Source of the DNA: Herbaspirillum sp. | Lineage (GTDB): Bacteria > Pseudomonadota > Gammaproteobacteria > Burkholderiales > Burkholderiaceae_D | NCBI GenBank assembly: GCA_019233085.1 | Contig: JAFAMT010000426.1 | Location: 1-32,174 of the forward strand | DNA: 32,174 bases | Direction: 5' to 3' | Shown here: positions 1-8,004 of the stretch, piece after piece | How positions within the stretch are numbered: the stretch's first letter is position 1 | Layout of the letters: each line of letters starts with the position of its first letter | Made by a program: the position numbers and the translations under genes | The notes under the pieces: model-generated | What the model was told of the DNA's origin: nothing | Database searches by the model: none | The model's input: the letters and a program-made list of their open reading frames with translations, nothing else

Positions 1-1023
1 GTAATCCGGCGGCAGCAGGTTGGGTTGCTCGATGAAGGCCTGGAACATCTCGGCGATGATGCGGCGGGCCTTGGCGGTCATGCGATTGACCTGGTAATGA
101 CGGTAGAGCTTTTCGCGCAGGAACTTCTTCAGCACGGCAGCTTCTTCGGCCATGCTGTCGGAGAAGGAAATGAGTTGCGGGGCATTGCGCACGTCGTCGA
201 TATGGCGCGGTGCGATCTCGGCGATGTGCGCGCGCGAGGTCTGGATGAGGTCGACGATGAGCGCGTTGATCATGCGCCGCACCGTCTCGTGGATCATGCG
301 GCGGCCGGCGATGCCGGGGTAGGCCTGTTCCACTTCGCGCAGGTGGCGCGCGAAGAAGTCGACCTCGCTCATCAGTTCCATGGTCAGCAGGCCCGAGCGC
401 AGGCCATCGTCGATGTCGTGGTTGTTGTAGGCGATCTCGTCGGCCAGGTTGGCCAGCTGCGCTTCCAGCGAGGGTTGCTTCCTTTCCAGGAAGCGCACGC
501 CGATCTCACCGAGCTGACGGGCGTTGTGCAGCGAGCAGTGCTTGAGGATGCCCTCGCGGGTCTCGAAGCTGAGGTTCAGGCCATCGAAGGCGCCGTAGTG
601 CTGTTCCAGCTCGTCCACCACGCGCAGGCTCTGCAGGTTGTGCTCGAAGCCGCCGTGATGCTTCATGCAGTGGTTCAGCTCATCCTGGCCGGCATGGCCG
701 AACGGGGTGTGGCCCAGGTCGTGCGCCAGCGAGATGGCCTCTACCAGGTCTTCGTTGAGTTGCAGGTTGCGCGCGCAGGAGCGGGCGATCTGCGCCACTT
801 CGATGCTATGGGTGAGGCGGGTGCGGAAGAGGTCGCCCTCGTGGTTCACGAAGACCTGGGTCTTGTATTCGAGGCGCCGGAAAGCGGTGGAGTGGACGAT
901 GCGGTCGCGGTCACGCTGGAATTCGCTGCGTGAGCCGGGAGCCGGTTCACTGAAGCGCCGGCCCCGCGAGCTTGCCGGGTTGGCGGCGTAGGGGGCGAGA
1001 TAGGGCGGCGCTTCAGGATGCAT
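1..1023 (-). CDS. dgt: Deoxyguanosinetriphosphate triphosphohydrolase-like protein (dGTPase), 3' end cut by window start
   Basis: Reverse-strand translation from ATG at 1023 is open to base 1 ([53 protein letters not shown]..), with HD-type motifs ([26 protein letters not shown]) typical of dGTPases. The start lies 1 nt after the aroKB stop. Confidence 0.93.
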   Translation of the reverse strand, partial: MHPEAPPYLAPYAANPASSRGRRFSEPAPGSRSEFQRDRDRIVHSTAFRRLEYKTQVFVNHEGDLFRTRLTHSIEVAQIARSCARNLQLNEDLVEAISLAHDLGHTPFGHAGQDELNHCMKHHGGFEHNLQSLRVVDELEQHYGAFDGLNLSFETREGILKHCSLHNARQLGEIGVRFLERKQPSLEAQLANLADEIAYNNHDIDDGLRSGLLTMELMSEVDFFARHLREVEQAYPGIAGRRMIHETVRRMINALIVDLIQTSRAHIAEIAPRHIDDVRNAPQLISFSDSMAEEAAVLKKFLREKLYRHYQVNRMTAKARRIIAEMFQAFIEQPNLLPPDY

Positions 1024-1024
1024 G

Positions 1025-2818
1025 TCACTCTCCGGTGGTGGCCGCCAGGGTCTGCAACAGCAAGTCCTGCGGCGCGTTGGTGATCAGGGGGCTGCCTAGC
1101 GGCTTGATCAGGATGAACTTGATCTGGCCGCCTTCGTTCTTCTTGTCCACTTCCATCAGTTCCAGCCAGCGCTCGGTGCCCAGATCCGGCGCCCGGGTGG
1201 GCAGGCCGGCGGCTGCGGTGACGTTGCGGATGCGCTCGCGCGTGGCGGCGTCGATGTAGCCTAGGCGATGCGACAGGTCCGCCGCCATCACCATGCCGCA
1301 ACCGACGGCCTCGCCGTGCAGCCATTCACCGTAGCCCAGGCCGTTCTCGATGGCGTGGCCGAAGGTATGGCCGAAGTTGAGGATGGCGCGCAGGCCGCCT
1401 TCGCGCTCGTCCTGGCGCACCACGTCGGCCTTGATCTCGCAGGAGCGCTGGATGGCGTAGGCCAGGGCGGCGTCATCCTTGGCGACCAGTTGCGCGACGT
1501 TGGCTTCGATCCAGTCGAAGAAGGGCGCATCGATGATGGCGCCATGCTTGATCACCTCGGCAATGCCGGCCGAGAGTTCGCGCGCGGGCAGGGTATGCAG
1601 CGTGGCGGTATCGGCGATGACCGCCTGTGGCTGGTAGAAGGCGCCGATCATGTTCTTGCCCAGCGGGTGGTTGATGCCGGTCTTGCCGCCGACCGACGAA
1701 TCCACCTGCGACAGCAGCGTGGTGGGCACCTGCACGAAGGGTACGCCGCGCATGTAGGAGGCCGCGGCAAAGCCGGTCAGGTCGCCGATCACGCCGCCGC
1801 CCAGGGCCACCAGAGTGGTCTTGCGGTCGCACTTGTCGGCCAGCAGGCGATCGAAGATCGTCATCAGGCTGGCCCAGTTCTTTTCTTCCTCGCCGTCGGG
1901 CAGCACGATCTCGGTAACCTGCTTGCCGGCCTGGCGCAATGTGCGGCTGAGCTTTTCGAGGTACAGCGGGCCGACCTTGTCGTTGGTGACGATGGCCACG
2001 CGCTTGCCGGCCACATAGCGCGGCAGCAGGCTGGCATCGTCCAGCAGGCCGCGGCCGATGTGGATGGGGTAGCTGCGTTCGCCCAGGTCGACGTTGAGGG
2101 TGATGGGGGCGACGGCGCTGCTGCCGATGCTGTCGGTGCTACCGGTATCGGCAGGGAGGGAGGTGGTCTGGTTCATGCTGCCAACAATGGTGGGGGCGGC
2201 GCCGTGGGCGCCTTCGATGATCAGGGTGGAATCGCTGCTGTCGGTGTCGGTGTCGATGACGATGGTTTCGTCAGCGTCGGGCGAGGGCTGCGAGGCGTCT
2301 TCCTTGGGCGAGAGTTCCAGGTGGCTGATGATGGTCTGCACCAGAAACTGCACATTGGGCCGATTGGTCTCGACGACGAAGTCGGCCACGTCGCGGTACA
2401 GCGGGTCGCGCTGGCGCGAGAGTTCTTCCAGCTTGCGGCGCGGGTCGGCGGTCTGCAGCAGCGGGCGGTTCTTGTCGCGCCCGGTGCGCTGCAGGATCTG
2501 GTTGATGCTGGCGCGCAGGTAGACGACAGTGCCGCCCTTCTTGAGGTTCTCGCGATTCTCGGCACGCAGGATGGCACCGCCGCCGGTGGCCAGCACGATA
2601 TCGGGCTGGGTCGAGAGTTCGCGGATGATCTCGGCTTCGCGGCGGCGGAAGCTCTCCTCGCCCTCGATCTCGAAGATCACGGGGATGGTCGCGCCGGTGC
2701 GCGCTTCGATCTCGTGGTCCGAATCGACGAAACGCTTGTTGAGCTTCTTGGCCAGGGCCCGGCCTATGGTGGTCTTGCCGGCTCCCATCAGGCCGACGAG
2801 GAAGATGCTTCCAGTCAT
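1025..2818 (-). CDS. aroKB: Bifunctional shikimate kinase / 3-dehydroquinate synthase (AroK-AroB fusion)
   Basis: Single 597-aa ORF. N-terminus has the AroK P-loop ([18 protein letters not shown]), DSDHEIE, GGGAILR and [11 protein letters not shown]-terminus has AroB ([61 protein letters not shown]). Confidence 0.92.
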   Translation of the reverse strand: MTGSIFLVGLMGAGKTTIGRALAKKLNKRFVDSDHEIEARTGATIPVIFEIEGEESFRRREAEIIRELSTQPDIVLATGGGAILRAENRENLKKGGTVVYLRASINQILQRTGRDKNRPLLQTADPRRKLEELSRQRDPLYRDVADFVVETNRPNVQFLVQTIISHLELSPKEDASQPSPDADETIVIDTDTDSSDSTLIIEGAHGAAPTIVGSMNQTTSLPADTGSTDSIGSSAVAPITLNVDLGERSYPIHIGRGLLDDASLLPRYVAGKRVAIVTNDKVGPLYLEKLSRTLRQAGKQVTEIVLPDGEEEKNWASLMTIFDRLLADKCDRKTTLVALGGGVIGDLTGFAAASYMRGVPFVQVPTTLLSQVDSSVGGKTGINHPLGKNMIGAFYQPQAVIADTATLHTLPARELSAGIAEVIKHGAIIDAPFFDWIEANVAQLVAKDDAALAYAIQRSCEIKADVVRQDEREGGLRAILNFGHTFGHAIENGLGYGEWLHGEAVGCGMVMAADLSHRLGYIDAATRERIRNVTAAAGLPTRAPDLGTERWLELMEVDKKNEGGQIKFILIKPLGSPLITNAPQDLLLQTLAATTGE

Positions 2819-3019
2819 ATCAAACTAAGAATCCTGCGCTGCTGGCAAATGTCTGTTGATGCTGCGCGTCTGTCGTCGCAGTCACCCGGGCGCCCCGCGG
2901 GCGTCGTCCGGATCGGCGCGCCGGCGGTGTTGCCGCCCGGCAGCGCAGGCCTGGAACAGGGATTTTACCGTTCTTGCCCCGCCACCGGGGGAAAAAATCC
3001 CGCTCCGGCCCCGTAAAAC

Positions 3020-5068
3020 TCAGTATGGGCGCGGCGGGACGACGATGCGCGGTGTCAGGAAGATCAACAATTCGGTCTTTTCGCGGCGGCTGCTGCGCTG
3101 GCGGAACAGGGCGCCCAGCAGCGGGATCTCGCCTAGCAGCGGCACCCGGGTTTCATGGTCCTGGTCGGCCTGGGTATAGATGCCGCCGATGACCACCGTG
3201 CCGCCGTCCTCCACCTGGACCTTGGTCTTGATGTGCTTGGTATTGATCGCCAGGCCGCCGGGCGTGGCGCTGCCGCGACTGTCCTTGTTGACGTCCACGT
3301 CCAGGATCACGTTGCCGTCGGGGGTGATCTGGGGGGTGACTTCCAGCTTCAGGTTGGCCTTCTTGAAGGCCGTGGTGGTGACGCCATTGCCGGCCGATTG
3401 CTGGTAGGGAATTTCCTCGCCCTGCTCGATCAGGGCGGCCTGCTGGTCGGCCGTGACCAGGCGCGGGCTGGAGACGATCTTGCCGCGTCCGTCGGCCTCC
3501 AGCGCCGACAGTTCGACATTGAGGAAACGTTGCGCGGCGGCATTGAACAGGGTGAAGGCGAAGCTGCCCGGGATGTTGCCGCCGGTGGTATCGGCGCGCA
3601 GGTCCAGCGCCGGTTCGCGCAGGTAAAGCCCGCGCGCCGCTGCGGTCTGGCCGCTCAGTTCGCCCACGCCGGCATAGCTGTTGCCCACGGCCGCGCCCCG
3701 CGTCAGCGCCGACAGGCCCAGCTTGACGCCGAGGTTGCGGGCGAAGCCGTCGTCGGCCTCGACGATGCGTGCCTCGATCACTACCTGGCGCGCGGCCACG
3801 TCGATGCGTTCGATCAGCTTGCGCACATTGGCCAGGGCCGCCAGCGTATCGGTGACCAGCAACTGGTTGGTGTGGCTGTCGATCATGGCGCTGCCGCGCC
3901 GTGACAGCAGGGTGTGGCGCCGGCCGGGCTGGGTTGCGCCATCCTCGCCGATGCCTAGTGCCCGCCGCAGGGTGTCGGCGCGCTGGTAGTTGAGCTGGAA
4001 GCTCTCCGCATGCAGTGGCTCCAGATCGGCGATCTGGGCCTTCTGTTCCAGTTCCTGCCGTTCGCGCGCCAGCATGTCCTCGCGCGGCGCGATCCACAGC
4101 ACGTCGCCGTGGCGCCGCATCTCCAGGCCGCCTGCCTGCAGGATCAGATCCAGCGCCTGGTCCCAGGGCAGGTCCTTGAGGCGCAGGCTCAACTGGCCGG
4201 CCACCGTATCGCTGGCGATGATGTTTGTGCCGGTGAAGTCGGCCAGCACCTGTAGCGCGGCGCGGATCTCGATGTTCTGGAAGTTGAGCGAGAGCTTCTT
4301 GCCGCTGTATTGCTTGCCCGCGCCGGCACCGGCGGCCTGGGCCGCTGCCGTGGTCGGCAGCACGTCGATGACCAGCTGGCGGCCCCGCTGGTGCGCCAGG
4401 TAGCGCCACGGCCCCTGCGTCTCCAGCACCAGGCGCACGCCATCGTCGTGCGGCAGGGCCGTGTGGTAGCGCACCGGGGTGCCGAATCCGCCCACCTCCA
4501 CGCGGCGGCGCAGGCTGCCCGGCAAGCTGGCGCCACCGATGTTGGCGACGAGGCGCTGGCCCAGCTGGCGCAACTGTACCGGGTGATCAGCGGAGGCCAG
4601 CTCCAGCGTCAGTCGGCCTTCCCCGGCCGGACCGCGACGGAAGTCGATCTGGCCGATGGCCGCCGCATCCTCGCCCGCACGGGGTGCCAGTTCCAGCAAC
4701 AGGCGTTCGCCCTGTGCCTGCAGACGATGTGTGACCGGATGCTTGAGCCGCAGCAGCACGCGCAGGCGTTCGCCGTCCCCGGCCAGCGTGACCTGCTTGA
4801 GCAGGCCGCTGGCGGCCAGGCGGCGGGGCAGGTTGGCGGCGGGCGTGACCTCGGGCAGGTCCAGCACCAGTTGCAGCGGGTCGATCAAGACAAAGGTACT
4901 GACCCGGGTGGCGTCGATGGGCGCGGTCAGGCGCAGCTCCAGGGTGGCGGCGTCCTGGTGATAGTGGATGTCCAGCGCGTGCAGGCGCGTGTCGCCGGCG
5001 GCGCAGGCGGGCCGGAGCAAGGTCAGTAGCGCCAGTGCGGCAAGCCATGCCGGCCACGGCGCGCTCAT
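3020..5068 (-). CDS. pilQ: Type IV pilus secretin PilQ
   Basis: 682 aa. AMIN-like N-terminal region, secretin/TonB short N-terminal region (KLSLNFQNIEIRAALQVLADFTGTNIIASD), secretin core (RQVVIEARIVEADDGFARNLGVKLG.. VPLLGEIPLLGALFRQRSSRREKTELLIFLTPRIV). Confidence 0.95.
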   Translation of the reverse strand: MSAPWPAWLAALALLTLLRPACAAGDTRLHALDIHYHQDAATLELRLTAPIDATRVSTFVLIDPLQLVLDLPEVTPAANLPRRLAASGLLKQVTLAGDGERLRVLLRLKHPVTHRLQAQGERLLLELAPRAGEDAAAIGQIDFRRGPAGEGRLTLELASADHPVQLRQLGQRLVANIGGASLPGSLRRRVEVGGFGTPVRYHTALPHDDGVRLVLETQGPWRYLAHQRGRQLVIDVLPTTAAAQAAGAGAGKQYSGKKLSLNFQNIEIRAALQVLADFTGTNIIASDTVAGQLSLRLKDLPWDQALDLILQAGGLEMRRHGDVLWIAPREDMLARERQELEQKAQIADLEPLHAESFQLNYQRADTLRRALGIGEDGATQPGRRHTLLSRRGSAMIDSHTNQLLVTDTLAALANVRKLIERIDVAARQVVIEARIVEADDGFARNLGVKLGLSALTRGAAVGNSYAGVGELSGQTAAARGLYLREPALDLRADTTGGNIPGSFAFTLFNAAAQRFLNVELSALEADGRGKIVSSPRLVTADQQAALIEQGEEIPYQQSAGNGVTTTAFKKANLKLEVTPQITPDGNVILDVDVNKDSRGSATPGGLAINTKHIKTKVQVEDGGTVVIGGIYTQADQDHETRVPLLGEIPLLGALFRQRSSRREKTELLIFLTPRIVVPPRPY

Positions 5069-5685
5069 GCCCGTGCTCCCGGCCTGGTCAGGCGGCGCTT
5101 GCCCTGGCGCGGCGGTCGCGCGGGTGGGGCCGGTGCCGGCATCGGGGCGATCGTGATGGTGCGGGTGGTGCTGCCATCGCCGACTTCTATCACCTCCTCG
5201 CTGATGGCCAGGACCTTGCCCGCCCCACCTGGCAGCGTATCGCCCCTGGCCACGCGGTAGGTGGTGCCGGCGATTTCCACCAGCGCCTGCAGTACATCGT
5301 CTTGTTGCAGGCTCCCCAGCATGCGCAGGGCGGGAAGAGGTGGTGCATCGGGTGGCGCATCGGGCGCAGCATCGGCTGGGGTCTGCTCCACATCGCCGGG
5401 GCGGGAGCGAGGCGGTTCGGACGAATCTGCCGGTGTGGCGTCCTGCTGGGGCAGGCCGAAGGGGTCCTGGAACGCTGTCGTCGAAGGCGCTTCCCCTTCC
5501 ACGGCCACGGCCACGGTGCCAGGCGCGCGGGCGTCTGCCGGCACGCGTGCGGCCTGGCGCCGGGCATCCGCTAGCCAGGCCAGGGTGGTCGCTACCTCGT
5601 CCGGACGATCGCCGACCAGGGCGCAGGCAGGCAGGGCCAGTCCGCAGGCGATGACCAGCAGCAGAATGAGTCGCAACAGAGTCAT
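5065..5685 (-). CDS. pilP: Type IV pilus assembly lipoprotein-like PilP
   Basis: 206 aa from ATG at 5685 (MTLLRLILLLVIACGLALPACALVGD..) preceded by AAAGGAG. Contains PFGLPQQ and C-terminal VARGDTLPGGAGKVLAISEEVIEV, plus PilMNO-P-Q order. The track ORF 5065..6453 overextends upstream through pilO. Confidence 0.87.
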   Translation of the reverse strand: MTLLRLILLLVIACGLALPACALVGDRPDEVATTLAWLADARRQAARVPADARAPGTVAVAVEGEAPSTTAFQDPFGLPQQDATPADSSEPPRSRPGDVEQTPADAAPDAPPDAPPLPALRMLGSLQQDDVLQALVEIAGTTYRVARGDTLPGGAGKVLAISEEVIEVGDGSTTRTITIAPMPAPAPPARPPRQGKRRLTRPGARA

Positions 5686-6260
5686 GGCAAACGCTCCTTT
5701 TCGTTCGGGTCGGTTCTTGGTGTGGCGGTGACGACGGCGCTCAGCAGCAGGCTGCGGTCGCCGGGGCGTTCGCTGATGCGCAGTTCCAGGCTGTCGATGA
5801 GGACGGGCAGCGGCGGGGCGGTGACCAGTTCGACCAGCCGCAACAGGTCGAGATAGGAACCGCGCAGGCTGAGGCTGGCCGAGGGCTTGCCGGCATGGGG
5901 CTTGAATGACTCCAGCGTCAGGCCGCATTCGGCGGCGCGGCGTATCAGTTTGGTGTGCAGCAGGCCATTGCCGGCTGCCGATGGCGGCCACAGCTGCTCT
6001 TCCAGCGCGGCCAATTGCACCTGCAGCGCCGTCTTGTGCGTGTGCAGGCCACCCGAGCGCGCGGCCTGGGCCAGCGCCGCCTGGAATTGCGTGCGCAGTT
6101 CCTGTTGTCGCTGGCGCACGGCGAAGCGGATGTCTTCCTGCTCCTGCACGGCCAGCAGCAGGCCGCTGGCGGCGCAGAGCAGGGCGCACCCCAGCATCAG
6201 GACGATACGTGCGGCCAGCGGCCAGTGTGCGGGATGGGTGGCCAGGGTGCGCAGGTTCAT
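5682..6260 (-). CDS. pilO: Type IV pilus inner-membrane protein PilO
   Basis: 192 aa, one N-terminal TM segment (ARIVLMLGCALLCAASGLLLAV), coiled-coil region, ATGA overlap with pilP, operon context. Confidence 0.82.
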   Translation of the reverse strand: MNLRTLATHPAHWPLAARIVLMLGCALLCAASGLLLAVQEQEDIRFAVRQRQQELRTQFQAALAQAARSGGLHTHKTALQVQLAALEEQLWPPSAAGNGLLHTKLIRRAAECGLTLESFKPHAGKPSASLSLRGSYLDLLRLVELVTAPPLPVLIDSLELRISERPGDRSLLLSAVVTATPRTDPNEKERLP

Positions 6261-6820
6261 CGGCGCGTCCCCGTGCCAGCTGGCGGCAGCGGGATGGCGA
6301 GGCTGAAGGCATAGCCGTCCTCGGCATCGGGCTGCAGGTCGGCATGCAGATCATGCAGGACGGCGCCTTCCAGGCCGGCGCCGGACAGCGCGCCGGCATA
6401 GTCCTGGATGGCCTGCATGGCGGGGGCCTGTCCGGACAGCTCGGCACGCCCATCCCGCAGGGTGATGCGCTGCAGGCGGATCCCGGTGTCGCTTGCCGAG
6501 GCCAGGCCGCGCAACAGATGGACGGCCTGGCCGCGTTGCTGCTCCAGCTGCCGCAGTGCGGCGCTGCGCTTTTCCAGCTGGATGATGTCGGCGCGCAGCG
6601 CGTTGCTGGCCTGGACCTGCGGGGCCAGGGCGCGGAGTTGCCCGTCCAGCAGGGCGTTGGCGGCGAGCAGGTCGCGCGTGTGCAGGTGCAGGCGCAGCGC
6701 CAGCAGGCCGGCCAGCAGGCTGCCCAGCAGCGCGGCGGTGGCCAGCCAGCCGTAGAAGGCCAGTTCGCGCGCGCGGCGGCGCTGGCCTGGCAGATGGAGG
6801 AAGTCGATGCGCGCCGTCAT
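6257..6820 (-). CDS. pilN: Type IV pilus inner-membrane protein PilN
   Basis: 187 aa, MTARIDFLHLPGQRRRARELAFYGWLATAALLGSLLAGLLAL: cytoplasmic N-terminal motif plus TM. ATGA-type overlaps with flanking genes. Confidence 0.82.
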   Translation of the reverse strand: MTARIDFLHLPGQRRRARELAFYGWLATAALLGSLLAGLLALRLHLHTRDLLAANALLDGQLRALAPQVQASNALRADIIQLEKRSAALRQLEQQRGQAVHLLRGLASASDTGIRLQRITLRDGRAELSGQAPAMQAIQDYAGALSGAGLEGAVLHDLHADLQPDAEDGYAFSLAIPLPPAGTGTRR

Positions 6821-7782
6821 GCCAGCCCCCTTGCCGCCAGCGCCATGGCCAGGTGAAAGCCGGGCAGCGGGCCGGGGCGGCCGGCCTGCCCATCGGCGGG
6901 CAGGACCAGGCAGGAGGGGAGTCGGGCCGGTGCGGCCGTCAGGCTGGTGTAGCGGTGAAAGAGCGGGGGCAGGTGGTCCAGCAGGGGATGGTCGCCGGTC
7001 AGCAGCAGCTGATGCGCCCGCTGCTGCAGTAATGGCGCCAGTTCGGCCAGCAGGGACAGGCCCGCATCGGTGCGGCTCCTTGGGCTCTTGTCTGCCCCGG
7101 CGGCGTTCCAGCGCAAGAGCTGGCTGGCGCCGGCACCCTGGATCAGCCAGCTGCTGCCGCTATCGAGACGCAGCACGGCATCGTTGCGGGCGGGCCTGTC
7201 TTGGCGCAGGAAGTCGCGCAGGCAAAGATCCTCCGGCGGCAGCCCGGCCAGGGGCATGTGCAAGACATCGGCCAGCGCCAGCCGGTCTTCGATGGCCAGC
7301 GTCGGAGCGGCCATGGCCAGGACCTGCACGTCGCCCGCCGAACCCGGTTGCGGGCCCAGGACCTGGTAGTCCAGTTCGTACTCTGCGGCATCCAGCCCAT
7401 GGGCCGCCATCTCGGCACGCACCTGGGACAGCCGTTGCACCTGGTTCGAAGCTGCCGGCAGAACCAGCTGGCGATGCACCAGGCTGGCGGCCGGGATGGC
7501 CAGCACCAGCGCGGCATCGCGGCAGGCCGGATTGGCCAGCAGGGCGCGGCACTGGCTGGCCAGCACATCGAGGTCGCTGAAATGGTCGCGGCCCGCTCCG
7601 GGCGGCGGCAGCCGTCGCGCGGCCAGCTGCAGCACCCGCCGCTGCCCGCCACGGCGTCGCATCAGCGCCAGGCGCAGGCCATCGCGGCCGATGTCGATGC
7701 CCACGCACAGTGACGCCGCACGCCAGCCTCGGGGAAGGGATATCCGCACCATGCCGCTCACCTCATGCCAGGGAAGGAGCAT
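6817..7782 (-). CDS. pilM: Type IV pilus assembly protein PilM-like (actin-like ATPase fold)
   Basis: 321 aa with an actin-like phosphate-1-type N-terminus (LCVGIDIGRDGLRLALMRR). First gene of the pilMNOPQ order, divergent from mrcA. Start may be the internal MVRISLPRG. Confidence 0.75.
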   Translation of the reverse strand: MLLPWHEVSGMVRISLPRGWRAASLCVGIDIGRDGLRLALMRRRGGQRRVLQLAARRLPPPGAGRDHFSDLDVLASQCRALLANPACRDAALVLAIPAASLVHRQLVLPAASNQVQRLSQVRAEMAAHGLDAAEYELDYQVLGPQPGSAGDVQVLAMAAPTLAIEDRLALADVLHMPLAGLPPEDLCLRDFLRQDRPARNDAVLRLDSGSSWLIQGAGASQLLRWNAAGADKSPRSRTDAGLSLLAELAPLLQQRAHQLLLTGDHPLLDHLPPLFHRYTSLTAAPARLPSCLVLPADGQAGRPGPLPGFHLAMALAARGLA

Positions 7783-7946
7783 GGATTGTCAGACGCACAA
7801 GCCGGTGCGGGAATAGTCAAAACTTGAAGAAGTCCGGCCAATTCGCCGCCGCCGGCCCTCTGGACGCAAGCCCGGCAAGGAACCCTGTCCCATCGGGTTT
7901 GGTCTATTTGCAACACCCGGCCGCGCGGCCTCCGAGGGGGAGCCGC

Positions 7947-7952
7947 TATAAT
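7947..7952 (+). promoter_or_regulatory. Candidate sigma70 -10 box (TATAAT) upstream of mrcA
   Basis: Exact TATAAT in ccgcTATAATgcggg, 53 nt before the mrcA ATG. No good -35 at standard spacing. Confidence 0.4.
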
Positions 7953-8004
7953 GCGGGCTTGTTTCTTCCAATCCGGCTACGGCCTGCTTTAACGCATATC
8001 TCGA

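Noticed and set aside
1268-3016. 582-aa plus-strand ORF opposite aroKB
   Set aside because: Antisense to a confidently identified coding gene; composition is the typical H/G/V/D-rich shadow translation of high-GC3 coding DNA.
3153-4409. 418-aa minus-strand ORF in an alternate frame of pilQ
   Set aside because: Frame-shifted reading of pilQ (Arg/Gly/Pro-rich), while the correct frame gives a full secretin.
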